Positions 8,000 through 17,414 of a DNA stretch of 64,000 nucleotides are shown piece after piece; positions within the stretch are counted from its first letter, which is position 1, and every line of letters starts with the position of its first letter. Below the pieces are notes generated by a model. It did not search any database. It was not told where the DNA came from and was given only the letters and a program-made list of their open reading frames with translations. The position numbers and the translations under genes were made by a program. The DNA comes from Pseudomonadota bacterium (GTDB lineage: Bacteria; Pseudomonadota; Alphaproteobacteria; Rhizobiales; Xanthobacteraceae), in the NCBI GenBank assembly GCA_023451825.1, contig JAEXYA010000011.1, positions 10,126 to 74,125 on the forward strand, written 5' to 3'.

Positions 8000-9868
8000 A
8001 TGAAGCCGCAGGCCACCATGACCGACGTCGCCGACACCCGCACCTCCCCCACCCAGGCCACCGGGCAAGCGAACGGCAAGGATGACGGCACCGCGAAGCC
8101 TTTCAACCCCGAGGCCTTCGCGCTCAATATGGCCCGCGCGATGGAAAGCAGCGGCAAGGCGCTGGCCGCTTATCTGCAGCCGCGGCAGACCGGCGAAACC
8201 GTCGACAAGCCGCCAAACGAGCTGACCGAGATCATCAAGACCTTCAGCACGGTGGCCAATTACTGGCTGTCCGACGAGAAGCGCTCCAGCGAGCTACAGA
8301 TGAAGCTCGGAAAAGCATACCTCGATCTCTGGGGCACCGCGATGCGCCGGATGACCGGCGAAGCGACCGAGGCGAGCACACAAGCACCGCTGAAGGACAA
8401 ACGGTTTAGCGATCCCGAATGGAAGTCGAACCAGTTCTTCGATTTCGTGCTGCAGGCTTATCTGCTCGGCACCCAATGGGCGCATGAATTGGTCCGCAAT
8501 GCCGAGGGACTGGACGCGCATACGCGCAAGAAGGCCGAATTCTACGTCACGCAGATCACCAACGCGCTTTCGCCATCGAATTTCGTGCTGACCAATCCTG
8601 AAGTGCTGCGCGAGACCGTCGCGTCGAACGGCGGCAACCTGATGCGCGGCATGTCGATGCTGGCCGAGGACATGGAGGCCGGCCGCGGCGCGCTCAAGAT
8701 CCGCCAGTCCGATCCGAGCAATCTCAAGGTCGGCGTCAATATGGCGACGACGCCGGGCAAGGTGATCTATCAGAACGAGATCATGCAGCTGATCCAGTAC
8801 ACGCCCGCAACCGAGAGCGTGCTGCGGACGCCGCTGCTCATCGTGCCGCCATGGATCAACAAGTTCTACATTCTCGACCTGAAGCCCGAAAAGTCCTTCA
8901 TCAAATGGTGCGTCGATCAGGGCCTCACGGTGTTCGTGATCTCCTGGGTCAATCCGGACAAGGCACTCGGTGCCAAGACCTTCGAAGACTACATGAAGCA
9001 GGGCCCGCTGACGGCCATGGACGTCATCGAGAAAGTTACGGGCGAACTGACCGTTCACACGATCGGCTATTGCGTCGGCGGCACCCTGCTCGCCTCCACG
9101 CTGGCCTGGCTGGCCGAACATCGCCGCGTCCGCGCGGCCTCGGCCACCTTCATGGCGGCGCAGATCGACTTCACCCATGCCGGCGACCTGATGGTGTTCG
9201 TCGATGAGGAACAGATTTCGGCGCTGGAAAAGGACATGCAGGCCGCAGGTGTTCTTGAAGGCGCCAAGATGGCCATGGCCTTCAACATGCTGCGCTCGAA
9301 CGACTTGATCTGGTCCTATGTCGTGAACAATTATCTCAAGGGCAACATGCCCCGCGCCTTCGATCTGCTGCACTGGAATTCCGACGCGACGCGGATGCCG
9401 GCCGCCAATCACTCGTTCTACCTGCGCAACTGCTATCTGGAGAACAAGCTCTCCACCGGCAACATGGTGCTCGACAACACCCGCCTCGATCTGTCGAAGG
9501 TGAAGGTGCCGGTCTACAATCTCGCCACCCGCGAGGATCACATCGCGCCCGCCGAGTCCGTACTATACGGCTCGCAATTCTTCGGCGGCCCGGTGAAATA
9601 TGTACTTTCCGGTTCGGGCCACATCGCCGGCGTGGTCAATCCGCCGGCATCCGGCAAGTATCAATACTGGACCAATGACAGCAACCAGGCTGCCAATGTT
9701 GCGGACTGGATGAAGACCGCGACCGAACATGCTGGTTCGTGGTGGCCGAACTGGCGCGAATGGATCGGTAGCATCGACGGCGAGGAAGTGCCGGCACGGC
9801 AGGTCGGGACCGACGCCCACCCGCCGATTGAAGATGCACCGGGAAGTTACGTGCGGGTGCAGGCCTGA
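8000..9868 (+). CDS. phaC: Class I poly(3-hydroxyalkanoate) synthase PhaC
   Basis: About 622 residues from the ATG at 8000 (MKPQATMTDVAD); an ATG at 8018 is equally likely, and the frame extends up to 7880 without a convincing ribosome-binding site. The lipase-like box GYCVGG holds the catalytic Cys (residue 358 from this start). The Asp is in LATREDHIAP and the His in SGSGHIAGVVNPP. The enzyme polymerises (R)-3-hydroxyacyl-CoA into storage polyester on the granule surface. The long N-terminal domain and length fit class I, which acts without PhaE or PhaR subunits. No phaA, phaB or phasin gene is next to it. Confidence 0.95.
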   Translation: MKPQATMTDVADTRTSPTQATGQANGKDDGTAKPFNPEAFALNMARAMESSGKALAAYLQPRQTGETVDKPPNELTEIIKTFSTVANYWLSDEKRSSELQMKLGKAYLDLWGTAMRRMTGEATEASTQAPLKDKRFSDPEWKSNQFFDFVLQAYLLGTQWAHELVRNAEGLDAHTRKKAEFYVTQITNALSPSNFVLTNPEVLRETVASNGGNLMRGMSMLAEDMEAGRGALKIRQSDPSNLKVGVNMATTPGKVIYQNEIMQLIQYTPATESVLRTPLLIVPPWINKFYILDLKPEKSFIKWCVDQGLTVFVISWVNPDKALGAKTFEDYMKQGPLTAMDVIEKVTGELTVHTIGYCVGGTLLASTLAWLAEHRRVRAASATFMAAQIDFTHAGDLMVFVDEEQISALEKDMQAAGVLEGAKMAMAFNMLRSNDLIWSYVVNNYLKGNMPRAFDLLHWNSDATRMPAANHSFYLRNCYLENKLSTGNMVLDNTRLDLSKVKVPVYNLATREDHIAPAESVLYGSQFFGGPVKYVLSGSGHIAGVVNPPASGKYQYWTNDSNQAANVADWMKTATEHAGSWWPNWREWIGSIDGEEVPARQVGTDAHPPIEDAPGSYVRVQA

Positions 9869-10016
9869 CCGTCATCCCGGCAAACGCCGGGATCCATAGC
9901 CTCCGAAGACATAGTTGAAACGGCGTCATCGCGGATCTGAGCGTTTCCACCATCTCGACGGCGTGTATGGGTCCCGGCGCCGCGCACAGCTTCGCTGTGC
10001 TAGGCCGGGACGACAG
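9869..10016. repeat. Intergenic hairpin repeats between phaC and the MAPEG gene
   Basis: The 289-nt gap holds a short hairpin just after the phaC stop (CATCCCGGCAAACGCCGGGATC, about 9873-9894), which may act as a terminator, and further down a GTCCCGGCGCCGCGCACAGC...GCTGTGCTAGGCCGGGAC hairpin, about 9970-10014. Both are of types common in intergenic DNA of this group. I see no gene here. Confidence 0.6.
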
Positions 10017-10157
10017 CGGAGATCAACCGCTGCCGCTTCCCTTGGCGTTGTCATACCAACCGTCTATGCTTTCCCCTGCCCGGCGCTCAGCCGAGTCCCA
10101 TTTGCATGACCTTCTCTTCGCGCCCACCGCGAAAGTTTCGATGATGAGGAACCGCCC

Positions 10158-10559
10158 ATGACACGCGAGTTGTTTTGGCTGACGCTGACGGTGATTCTCA
10201 CCGGTGTGATGTGGCTGCCCTATATTCTCAACCGCATCATGGTGCGCGGCGCCTCGGGCGCCATGGCCAACCCCTCGCGCGCCGACAAGCCGCAGGCCGA
10301 GTGGGCCAACCGCATGATGTTCGCCCATGACAATGCGGTCGAGAACCTGATCATCTTCGCGCCGCTGGTAATCATCCTCAATCTCGCCGATGTCTCGACC
10401 CCCGCCACTGTCATGGCCTGCATGGTCTATTTCTGGTCACGCATTGCGCATCTCGTCGTCTACACGCTCGGCCTGCCCATCCTGCGCACTGTGGCCTTCA
10501 TGATCGGCTTTGTCGCCCAGGCCGTACTGGCGGTCGCGATCCTGCGTATTCCGGTCTGA
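10158..10559 (+). CDS. MAPEG-family integral membrane protein
   Basis: A 133-residue protein with about four membrane segments: residues 5-25, 62-80, 84-105 and 110-130. The second segment is preceded by the MAPEG-like pattern RMMFAHDNAVENLIIFAPLV (Arg, His, Asn-x-x-Glu-Asn). MAPEG proteins are trimeric membrane enzymes, often glutathione-dependent transferases or peroxidases, but the bacterial branch is mostly uncharacterised. It is 24 nt upstream of glsA in the same direction. Confidence 0.8.
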   Translation: MTRELFWLTLTVILTGVMWLPYILNRIMVRGASGAMANPSRADKPQAEWANRMMFAHDNAVENLIIFAPLVIILNLADVSTPATVMACMVYFWSRIAHLVVYTLGLPILRTVAFMIGFVAQAVLAVAILRIPV

Positions 10560-10583
10560 GACGGGATGCGCTAGTCCAACTCG

Positions 10584-11525
10584 ATGAGTAAAGCTGCGCC
10601 AGACCTCCAGACCGTCGTCACCGAAATCGCCGAGGAGATGGCGCAGCGGCCAGACCGCGGCGAAGTCGCCACCTATATTCCCGAACTCGCCGGCGTCGAT
10701 CCCAATCAATTCGCGCTGGTTGTGGTGGATGCCGACGGCAATGTCGCCACCGGCGGCGATGCCGATGTGCCGTTCTCGATCCAGAGCATCTCGAAAGTCT
10801 TCACGCTCACGCTGGCGCTCGGCATGGTCGGCGACCGACTGTGGAAACATGTGGGCCGCGAGCCTTCGGGCAATCCATTCAACTCCATCGTCCAGCTCGA
10901 GCGCGAACGCGGCGTACCGCGAAACCCCTTCATCAATGCCGGCGCGATCGCCGTTACGGACGTCATCCTGTCCGGCCACCAGCCACGCGAGGCGATCGGC
11001 GAAATCCTGCGCTTCATGCAGTTTTTGTCGGGCGACAGCGGGATCGTCATCGACGAGACGGTAGCAGCGTCGGAGAAGCGCACGGGCTTCCGCAACACGG
11101 CGTTGGCGAACTACATGAAGTCATTCGGCGTCATCAACAATCCCGTCGACTTCACGCTCGGCGTCTATTTCCATCACTGCGCCATCGCGATGTCGTGCAG
11201 GCAGTTGGCGATGGCGACACGGTTTCTGGCCTATTCGGGGCGCAATCCGAGCACCGGCCTCTCGGTGGTGTCATCCGAGCGCGCCCGCCGCATCAACGCG
11301 TTGATGCTCATGTGCGGGCATTATGACGGCTCCGGCGAATTCGCCTATCGCGTCGGCCTGCCCGGCAAGAGCGGTGTCGGCGGCGGCATTATCGCAGTCG
11401 CACCCGGCAAGGCCTCAATCGCCGTCTGGGCACCCGGGCTCGATCACCACGGCAATTCGCATCTTGGACGGATCGCGCTGGAGGAGCTGACGCGGCGACT
11501 GGGGTGGTCGATCTTCGGGACGTGA
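10584..11525 (+). CDS. glsA: Glutaminase (serine-dependent, beta-lactamase fold)
   Basis: A 313-residue glutaminase with the active-site SxxK pair Ser68/Lys71 in QSISKVFTL, an NPFINAGAI stretch and the C-terminal PGKSGVGGGI loop, all characteristic of GlsA. It hydrolyses glutamine to glutamate and ammonia. The length is the usual one for the family. It faces the small DUF2735 gene; the two are separated by a terminator that reads leftward. Confidence 0.95.
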   Translation: MSKAAPDLQTVVTEIAEEMAQRPDRGEVATYIPELAGVDPNQFALVVVDADGNVATGGDADVPFSIQSISKVFTLTLALGMVGDRLWKHVGREPSGNPFNSIVQLERERGVPRNPFINAGAIAVTDVILSGHQPREAIGEILRFMQFLSGDSGIVIDETVAASEKRTGFRNTALANYMKSFGVINNPVDFTLGVYFHHCAIAMSCRQLAMATRFLAYSGRNPSTGLSVVSSERARRINALMLMCGHYDGSGEFAYRVGLPGKSGVGGGIIAVAPGKASIAVWAPGLDHHGNSHLGRIALEELTRRLGWSIFGT

Positions 11526-11582
11526 TGTTTGCCGCAAGGCGGATCGAGTCTTCACCTGATCGCCCCGTGGCCAACGATCTGA

Positions 11583-11616
11583 CAAAAAGGGCCGAAACAT
11601 TTCTGTTTCGACCCTT
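11583..11616 (-). terminator. Rho-independent terminator of the DUF2735 gene
   Basis: Read on the minus strand: AAGGGTCGAAAC, a 6-nt loop, GTTTCGGCCCTT (12-bp stem with one mismatch), then TTTGTC, giving a run of five Ts. It starts about 25 nt after the stop of the 11641-11841 gene. Confidence 0.75.
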
Positions 11617-11640
11617 GGTCTCCAACCTCGCCTGGCGCGC

Positions 11641-11841
11641 TCAATGCTCTATCTTCCGCTTGTCTTCAGCGATGGCGTCGTCGTGATACCAGCCCGAGCC
11701 GAAATCCACGGCGGGATAGTCTTTGAAGTCAACCGACTTGATCTCGCCGGGACGTGTGTTCAAGCCTGCACGGCCGCCAACCGGAAACTGATAGATGGTT
11801 GCAGTCGGCTGGTTTTGACCGGAATGATTGGTGGTTCTCAT
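11641..11841 (-). CDS. DUF2735 family protein
   Basis: A 66-residue protein whose ATIYQFPVGGRAG stretch is the hallmark of DUF2735, a short family limited to alphaproteobacteria and often found beside glnII. No membrane or catalytic motif is visible. A good ribosome-binding site (GGCAGGAG, 9 nt upstream) supports the start. It is transcribed away from glnII across 520 nt, so it may share nitrogen control, but I could not place a sigma-54 site on its own strand. Confidence 0.85.
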   Translation of the reverse strand: MRTTNHSGQNQPTATIYQFPVGGRAGLNTRPGEIKSVDFKDYPAVDFGSGWYHDDAIAEDKRKIEH

Positions 11842-11964
11842 CTCCTGGATCTCCTGCCTGACGTGTTTTTGTGTCGATTTGGCCGTCAGGGCTTGAAAGT
11901 GTAACAGGCCGGCTCGCGCTTTGTGCCAGATGCCTCATAAAAAGCAGGCAATTGCCACTAATAT

Positions 11965-11985
11965 GCGCACATCAGCAGCGTGCGC
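11965..11985. promoter_or_regulatory. Inverted repeat in the glnII/DUF2735 intergenic region, possible NtrC site
   Basis: GCGCAC, 9 nt, GTGCGC: a perfect 6-bp inverted repeat about 260 bp upstream of the glnII sigma-54 promoter. NtrC enhancers have GCAC-N7-GTGC-like symmetry; the spacing here is close to but not exactly that, so the assignment is tentative. The rest of 11842-12240 shows no gene. Confidence 0.35.
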
Positions 11986-12244
11986 CTAAGGCACGCAGGA
12001 CTTGACGGCCACGGACCGGCTCAGCCGACGCCGAATGAGCGTCGTAGAGGCAGAAAAGTTTCTGGCAAAATGCCTCTGCAACGGAATTGAGCAGACGGTA
12101 TTTTGATCCGCGCGGCAAAAGCCCCGCTTTTTCAGGATTTTTCAGATGATTCTGACCGGTAGCTTCCGACGCCGTGACGCCTCCGCGGGCTCGCTGGGGA
12201 CACCCGCAATTTTATCGTCACAAAACCGTTGCACCGCGACAAGT

Positions 12245-12260
12245 TGGCATACTACGTGCT
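12245..12260 (+). promoter_or_regulatory. Sigma-54 promoter of glnII
   Basis: TTGGCAT-ACTAC-GTGCT matches the -24/-12 consensus with the invariant GG (12246-12247) and GC (12258-12259) exactly 10 nt apart. The predicted start is near 12271, leaving a leader of about 90 nt before the glnII ATG. GlnII in bradyrhizobia is known to be controlled by NtrC with sigma-54, which fits. Confidence 0.8.
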
Positions 12261-12361
12261 TATAAAGCAGCGCCGCTGGGGATGGAGTTTCCGATCCCGG
12301 CAATGTCCAGAGTTTACTCCTGCCGGGGTTCACTCCTTTCGCTAACTCGTGAGAGACCTGA

Positions 12362-13396
12362 ATGACCAAGTTCAAGCTCGAGTATATCTGGCTCGACGGC
12401 TACACCCCCACCCAGAACCTGCGTGGCAAGACCCAGATCAAGGAATTCGACGCCTTCCCGACCCTCGAGCAGCTGCCGCTGTGGGGCTTCGATGGCTCGT
12501 CCACCGAGCAGGCCGAAGGCCGTTCGTCGGATTGCGTGCTGAAGCCGGTCGCGATCTTCCCGGACGCCGCCCGCGTCAATGGCGCGCTGGTGATGTGCGA
12601 AGTCATGATGCCGGACGGCGTCACCCCGCATCCGTCCAACCACCGCGCCACCATTCTCGACGACAACGGCGCCTGGTTCGGCTTCGAGCAGGAGTACTTT
12701 TTCTACGAGAACGGCCGCCCGCTCGGCTTCCCGGCTGACGGCTTCCCGGCTCCGCAGGGCCCCTACTACACCGGCGTCGGCTTCAAGAATGTCGGCTCGG
12801 TCGCCCGCGAGATCGTCGAAGAGCATCTCGACCTCTGCCTCGCCGCCGGCATCAACCACGAAGGCATCAATGCCGAAGTGGCCAAGGGCCAGTGGGAATT
12901 CCAGATCTTCGGCAAGGGCTCCAAGAAGGCCGCCGACGAAATGTGGATCGCCCGCTACCTGCTGCTCCGCCTGACGGAGAAGTACGGCATCGACATCGAA
13001 TTCCACTGCAAGCCGCTCGGCGACACCGACTGGAACGGCTCGGGCATGCACGCCAACTTCTCGACCGAATATATGCGCACGGTCGGCGGCAAGGCTTACT
13101 TCGAAGCCCTGATGGCCCAGTTCGACAAGAACATGATGGACCACATCAATGTCTACGGTCCGGACAACGACAAGCGCCTGACCGGCAAGCACGAGACCGC
13201 ACCGTGGAACAAGTTCTCCTACGGTGTTGCCGACCGCGGCGCCTCGATCCGCGTCCCGCACTCGTTCGTGAAGAACGACTACAAGGGCTATCTGGAAGAT
13301 CGCCGCCCGAACTCGCAGGGCTGCCCCTATCAGATCGCCTCGCAGATCCTGAAGACGATCTCGGAAGTCGCGACCGAGAAGAAAGCTGTCGCGTAA
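12362..13396 (+). CDS. glnII: Type II (eukaryotic-like) glutamine synthetase GlnII
   Basis: A 344-residue glutamine synthetase of the short type II class (GlnA/GSI is about 470). It has WGFDGSST early, the glutamate/ATP-binding stretches GFEQEYFF, GQWEFQIF and NGSGMHANFS, and RVPHSFV near the end. It makes glutamine from glutamate, ammonia and ATP, and type II enzymes are not adenylylated. A sigma-54 promoter upstream and a strong terminator downstream make it a single-gene unit. Rhizobia typically carry it in addition to GlnA. Confidence 0.95.
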   Translation: MTKFKLEYIWLDGYTPTQNLRGKTQIKEFDAFPTLEQLPLWGFDGSSTEQAEGRSSDCVLKPVAIFPDAARVNGALVMCEVMMPDGVTPHPSNHRATILDDNGAWFGFEQEYFFYENGRPLGFPADGFPAPQGPYYTGVGFKNVGSVAREIVEEHLDLCLAAGINHEGINAEVAKGQWEFQIFGKGSKKAADEMWIARYLLLRLTEKYGIDIEFHCKPLGDTDWNGSGMHANFSTEYMRTVGGKAYFEALMAQFDKNMMDHINVYGPDNDKRLTGKHETAPWNKFSYGVADRGASIRVPHSFVKNDYKGYLEDRRPNSQGCPYQIASQILKTISEVATEKKAVA

Positions 13397-13419
13397 GCGC
13401 TGCCTGAACTGAAATGAGA

Positions 13420-13453
13420 AACGGCCCGGATGAAGATCCGGGCCGTTTTGTTT
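13420..13453 (+). terminator. Rho-independent terminator of glnII
   Basis: A perfect 12-bp stem AACGGCCCGGAT/ATCCGGGCCGTT with a GAAG loop, followed by TTGTTTT, begins 24 nt after the glnII stop. Confidence 0.9.
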
Positions 13454-13479
13454 TGCGGGGCGGCGTCTTTTGCTCAAAT

Positions 13480-13589
13480 CCTCATCCTGAGGAGCGGCCA
13501 CTTGGCCGCGTCTCGAAGGATGGCCGCAAGCTCCGGCACCCGGCCAACTCATGGTTCGAGACGGCGCTGCGCGCCTCCTCACCATGAGG
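13480..13589. repeat. Intergenic inverted repeat, family A, copy 2 (inverted orientation)
   Basis: Reads CCTCATCCTGAGGAGCGGCC at the left and CCTCCTCACCATGAGG at the right, which is the reverse complement of the copies at 2187 and 15570. It lies between the glnII terminator and the 3' end of argC. Confidence 0.85.
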
Positions 13590-13598
13590 GACGGAGCC

Positions 13599-14653
<1,055 letters not shown>

Positions 14654-14657
<4 letters not shown>

Positions 14658-15340
14658 CCCATAAATCCTTCCGCCTCAGCCATAGCAGCCAATTGTGTCG
14701 TCTCTTCCGCAAACAAATGCGGCCGTAATTTGCGCATCGCGTCCGAAATCTCAATGGCGTCCGGCTCCGGCCGCATGGCCAGCGCGCTCATGACAGCGAG
14801 ATGATCGGCATCGGACTTGTGCTGGTTGAGCTTGAAGCTGCCCTCCACCTCGTCCACCGCCATCACCACGCCGACGATCGCCTTCCGCATTGCCTCGAGC
14901 CGCCCCTTGGCCATCTTGTCCGACGTCCAGGGCCGCTTCGGCGCCAGCCAGCTTTCGAACCTCGCGCTCAACGCGTCAAGATGCGGACCGAGTTCGCGAT
15001 CGGACAACAGCCTCACCGGGCCTGAGAGGTGCACTGCCTGATAGAGCCAGGTCGGCACCTGATCGGGCGAAACATACCAGTCGGCGGAGACATAGGCGTC
15101 GGCGCCGGTCACTGCCATGGCCCATGGCGTCACACCATCGGCGAGCTTGAGCAACGGGTTTTGCCGCGCCAGATGAAAGGCAAGATGCGGAGTGCCGTCA
15201 TTGCCATAAGTGAGACAGAACGGCACGGCGGATGCGATTGGCTTGCGGCCGTCGAAACCGCAAACCGTCCCGAAGCCACGCGCGTCCGCGAACGCCAGCG
15301 CGTCGCTGCGGTCGGCCTTGAATCGTGGCGGGGTATACAT
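14654..15340 (-). CDS. FMN-binding protein of the PaiB family
   Basis: A 228-residue protein matching the PaiB-like split-barrel flavoproteins: MYTPPRF at the start, HLARQNPLL, VSADWYVSPDQVPTWLYQAVH in the middle, and a C-terminal AIVGVVMAVDEVEGSFKLNQHKS. In Bacillus, PaiB was described as a negative regulator of sporulation and protease genes, but most homologues are better seen as FMN-binding proteins of unknown role. It overlaps argC by 4 nt. Confidence 0.85.
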
Positions 15341-15442
15341 ATCGGGCTCCTTCTTGGTTGAAGGCCGCCGGATGATCGATCGCGCTGCTGTGTCAGGGGA
15401 GAGAACTGCCGCGGACCGGATCCGGCGGCAGTGAGGCGATCC

Positions 15443-15526
15443 TTAGAGACGAGCGCCTGCTGCCGCGGGAATGCGGCGACGGCGGGCGATGGCGCTGGTC
15501 ACGAAATGGATCATGGTTGCGGACAT
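15443..15526 (-). CDS. Possible 27-residue small protein
   Basis: A short frame reading MSATMIHFVTSAIARRRR, then a short Pro/Ala tail, lies in the 343-nt gap between the PaiB-like and MBL genes. It has an amphipathic start and an Arg cluster. No ribosome-binding site is obvious, so this could be chance. The gap otherwise holds only a family A repeat. Confidence 0.25.
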   Translation of the reverse strand: MSATMIHFVTSAIARRRRIPAAAGARL

Positions 15527-15569
15527 AGAGACGCAGACGTGAAACGTCAAGGTTGTTCTACTCTCCGCC

Positions 15570-15672
15570 CCTCATGGTGAGGAGGCGCCAGTTGGCGCCG
15601 TCTCGAACCATGAGGTGTTGGAGCTCCACAATCATCCTTCGAGACGCGCTTTGCGGGCTCCTCAGGATGAGG
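15570..15672. repeat. Intergenic inverted repeat, family A, copy 3
   Basis: CCTCATGGTGAGGAGGCGCC... to ...CTCCTCAGGATGAGG, in the same orientation as the copy at 2187. It lies directly downstream of the MBL-fold gene. Confidence 0.85.
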
Positions 15673-15683
15673 GAGAGTTTGAC

Positions 15684-16670
15684 TTACACCGGGCTCCACG
15701 GTGCCGGGACGATGCGGTAGCCGCTGCCGTCCTTGACCACGTGGCCGTTGGCCGGGAACGGATAGTGGAAGCCCTGCACGCGCATCTTCTCGGCCACCAG
15801 CATGTCATAGACCTTGCGGCGGGTGGCTTCGGCCATGGCCGGGTCCTGGTCGAACATCAGGTGCCAGCCGGGATTGGCTGCGAACAGCGCCGGCTGGTTG
15901 GTAATGTCCGACTGGATGAACAGCTTGTCGCTGCCCGAGGAAAGGATGAAGGAGGTGTGGCCCGGCGTGTGACCGGCCGCTTCCACCGCGAGCAGGCCCG
16001 GCGCGACGTCCTTGCCCCATTCATACTGGGTGACCTTGCCCTTGAGGCCGTCGTTGAAGAGTTTGCGGTTGCTGGCGAACAGGCCCTTCATGCGATCGCT
16101 GGCGGCCTTGGCCATCTCGCCATCGTCGTTCCAGTACTTCCACTCGGCGGCCGGCACGAGAATTTCGGCGTTCGGAAATGCTGGCGTGCCATCGGCGGCG
16201 AGCAGGCCGTTGATGTGGTCGCCATGGAAATGCGAGATCACGACCATATCGACGTTCTTGGCGTCGATGCCGGCGGCCGCCATGTTGTTGGCGAACTGAC
16301 CGACATTGCCCTTGGTGGCAGCGAAAGCGCCGGGGCCGTTTCCGGTGTCAATCACCACCAGCTTGCCGCCGGTGTTGATGACCAGCGGCGCGAAATGGAT
16401 GGTCATCTTGTCCTTTGGCAGGAAAGACTTTTCGAGCTGAGCGTTGACCTCGTCCTTCTTCGCATTGAGCACGAAGGTGTCCGCAAGCGGAAAGGTGTTG
16501 GCGCCATCGGAGATGACATTCACCTGGGCGTCGCCGACCTTGTAGCGATAGAAGCTCGGCGCCTGTCTGTCGGCGATCGGCGCGGCGGCCTTGGCAGGCA
16601 CAGAAGTCATAAGCGGAGACGCGGCGAGCACGGCGGCGCCCGCAAGAGCCTGACGGCGAGACAAATCCAT
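15684..16670 (-). CDS. Tat-exported MBL-fold metallo-hydrolase
   Basis: From the internal ATG at 16670 the protein has 328 residues and begins MDLSRRQALAGAAVLA, a twin-arginine signal peptide ending near AKA, so it should be exported folded to the periplasm. The metallo-beta-lactamase zinc motif HFHGDH falls at about residues 147-152, with GHTPGHTSF further on. The overall plan resembles quorum-quenching lactonases and related hydrolases, but the substrate is unknown. An ATG at 16685 would add five residues before the Tat motif and is less likely. Confidence 0.88.
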   Translation of the reverse strand: MDLSRRQALAGAAVLAASPLMTSVPAKAAAPIADRQAPSFYRYKVGDAQVNVISDGANTFPLADTFVLNAKKDEVNAQLEKSFLPKDKMTIHFAPLVINTGGKLVVIDTGNGPGAFAATKGNVGQFANNMAAAGIDAKNVDMVVISHFHGDHINGLLAADGTPAFPNAEILVPAAEWKYWNDDGEMAKAASDRMKGLFASNRKLFNDGLKGKVTQYEWGKDVAPGLLAVEAAGHTPGHTSFILSSGSDKLFIQSDITNQPALFAANPGWHLMFDQDPAMAEATRRKVYDMLVAEKMRVQGFHYPFPANGHVVKDGSGYRIVPAPWSPV

Positions 16671-16823
16671 TAGCGATCCCTCCAAGGTGAAGCTTGACCT
16701 GCATGATGCCGGTCAACTGTCGCAGCGATCTTTATCAGCGGTTTGACAGCCGTGCGAGACGGCAGATCGCCATGCGCGGGATCAACACCTGCATCCTCGA
16801 CTTATTCCACCCGGCGCTTGCGG

Positions 16824-17354
16824 CTATTTGTACTTCAGCGCCCATTCGGTCGCGACCGAGAGTGCATCGCCGCACATGATCAGCACGGCCGACCAGACAA
16901 AGGCCGAGGAAAAATTGGCTATCTGGAAGCGCCAATACGGCATCTCGAAAATGCCGGCGACCAGCGGGACCGAGGCGCGGAGCGGACCGGAAAAACGGCC
17001 GATGAAAACGCTCGGGACTCCCCATTTCCGGATGAACGCCTCGCCGCGCGGCAGCAGGTTCGGGAATTTGGTCAAGGGCCACATCTGCGCGACGCGGTCC
17101 TTGTATTTGTACCCCACCCAGTAGGACAGCCAGTCGCCCAGAGCCGCGCCAATCGCGCCGGCGACCAGCACCGGCCAGACGCTGAGATCGCTGGCGGCCA
17201 CCAGCGCCCCGATGGCGATCAGCGCGCCCCAGGCCGGGATCAGCAAGGATACGAATGCGAGCGACTCGCCGAATGCCAGGAGCAGAACGATGGGCGCAGC
17301 CCATACCTGATGCTCCCTCACGAAATCGGTGAGGCCTTGGAAAGCGTCTGCCAT
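16824..17354 (-). CDS. DedA-family membrane protein
   Basis: A protein of about 176 residues from MADAFQGL; the frame extends to 17399 but that start adds a non-hydrophobic tail. It has several membrane segments and the DedA pattern: LSYWVGYKYKD, then FIGRFSGPLRASVPLVAG, with the conserved Arg residues. DedA proteins support membrane homeostasis, and some flip lipid carriers such as undecaprenyl phosphate. It lies 60 nt after the caspase gene, same strand. Confidence 0.87.
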   Translation of the reverse strand: MADAFQGLTDFVREHQVWAAPIVLLLAFGESLAFVSLLIPAWGALIAIGALVAASDLSVWPVLVAGAIGAALGDWLSYWVGYKYKDRVAQMWPLTKFPNLLPRGEAFIRKWGVPSVFIGRFSGPLRASVPLVAGIFEMPYWRFQIANFSSAFVWSAVLIMCGDALSVATEWALKYK

Positions 17355-17414
17355 GGCGTCAGGTCTTGCCAGAGCCGCCCGCCAATTGCCAGCAACCACG
17401 CTGCGACATGATCA

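Noticed and set aside
11911..11930. Second sigma-54 promoter for the DUF2735 gene
   Set aside because: A GC...TGCCA pattern exists on the minus strand but the spacing is 12, not 10.
12241..12320. Riboswitch upstream of glnII
   Set aside because: The leader is short, and no glutamine-riboswitch-like core was recognisable.
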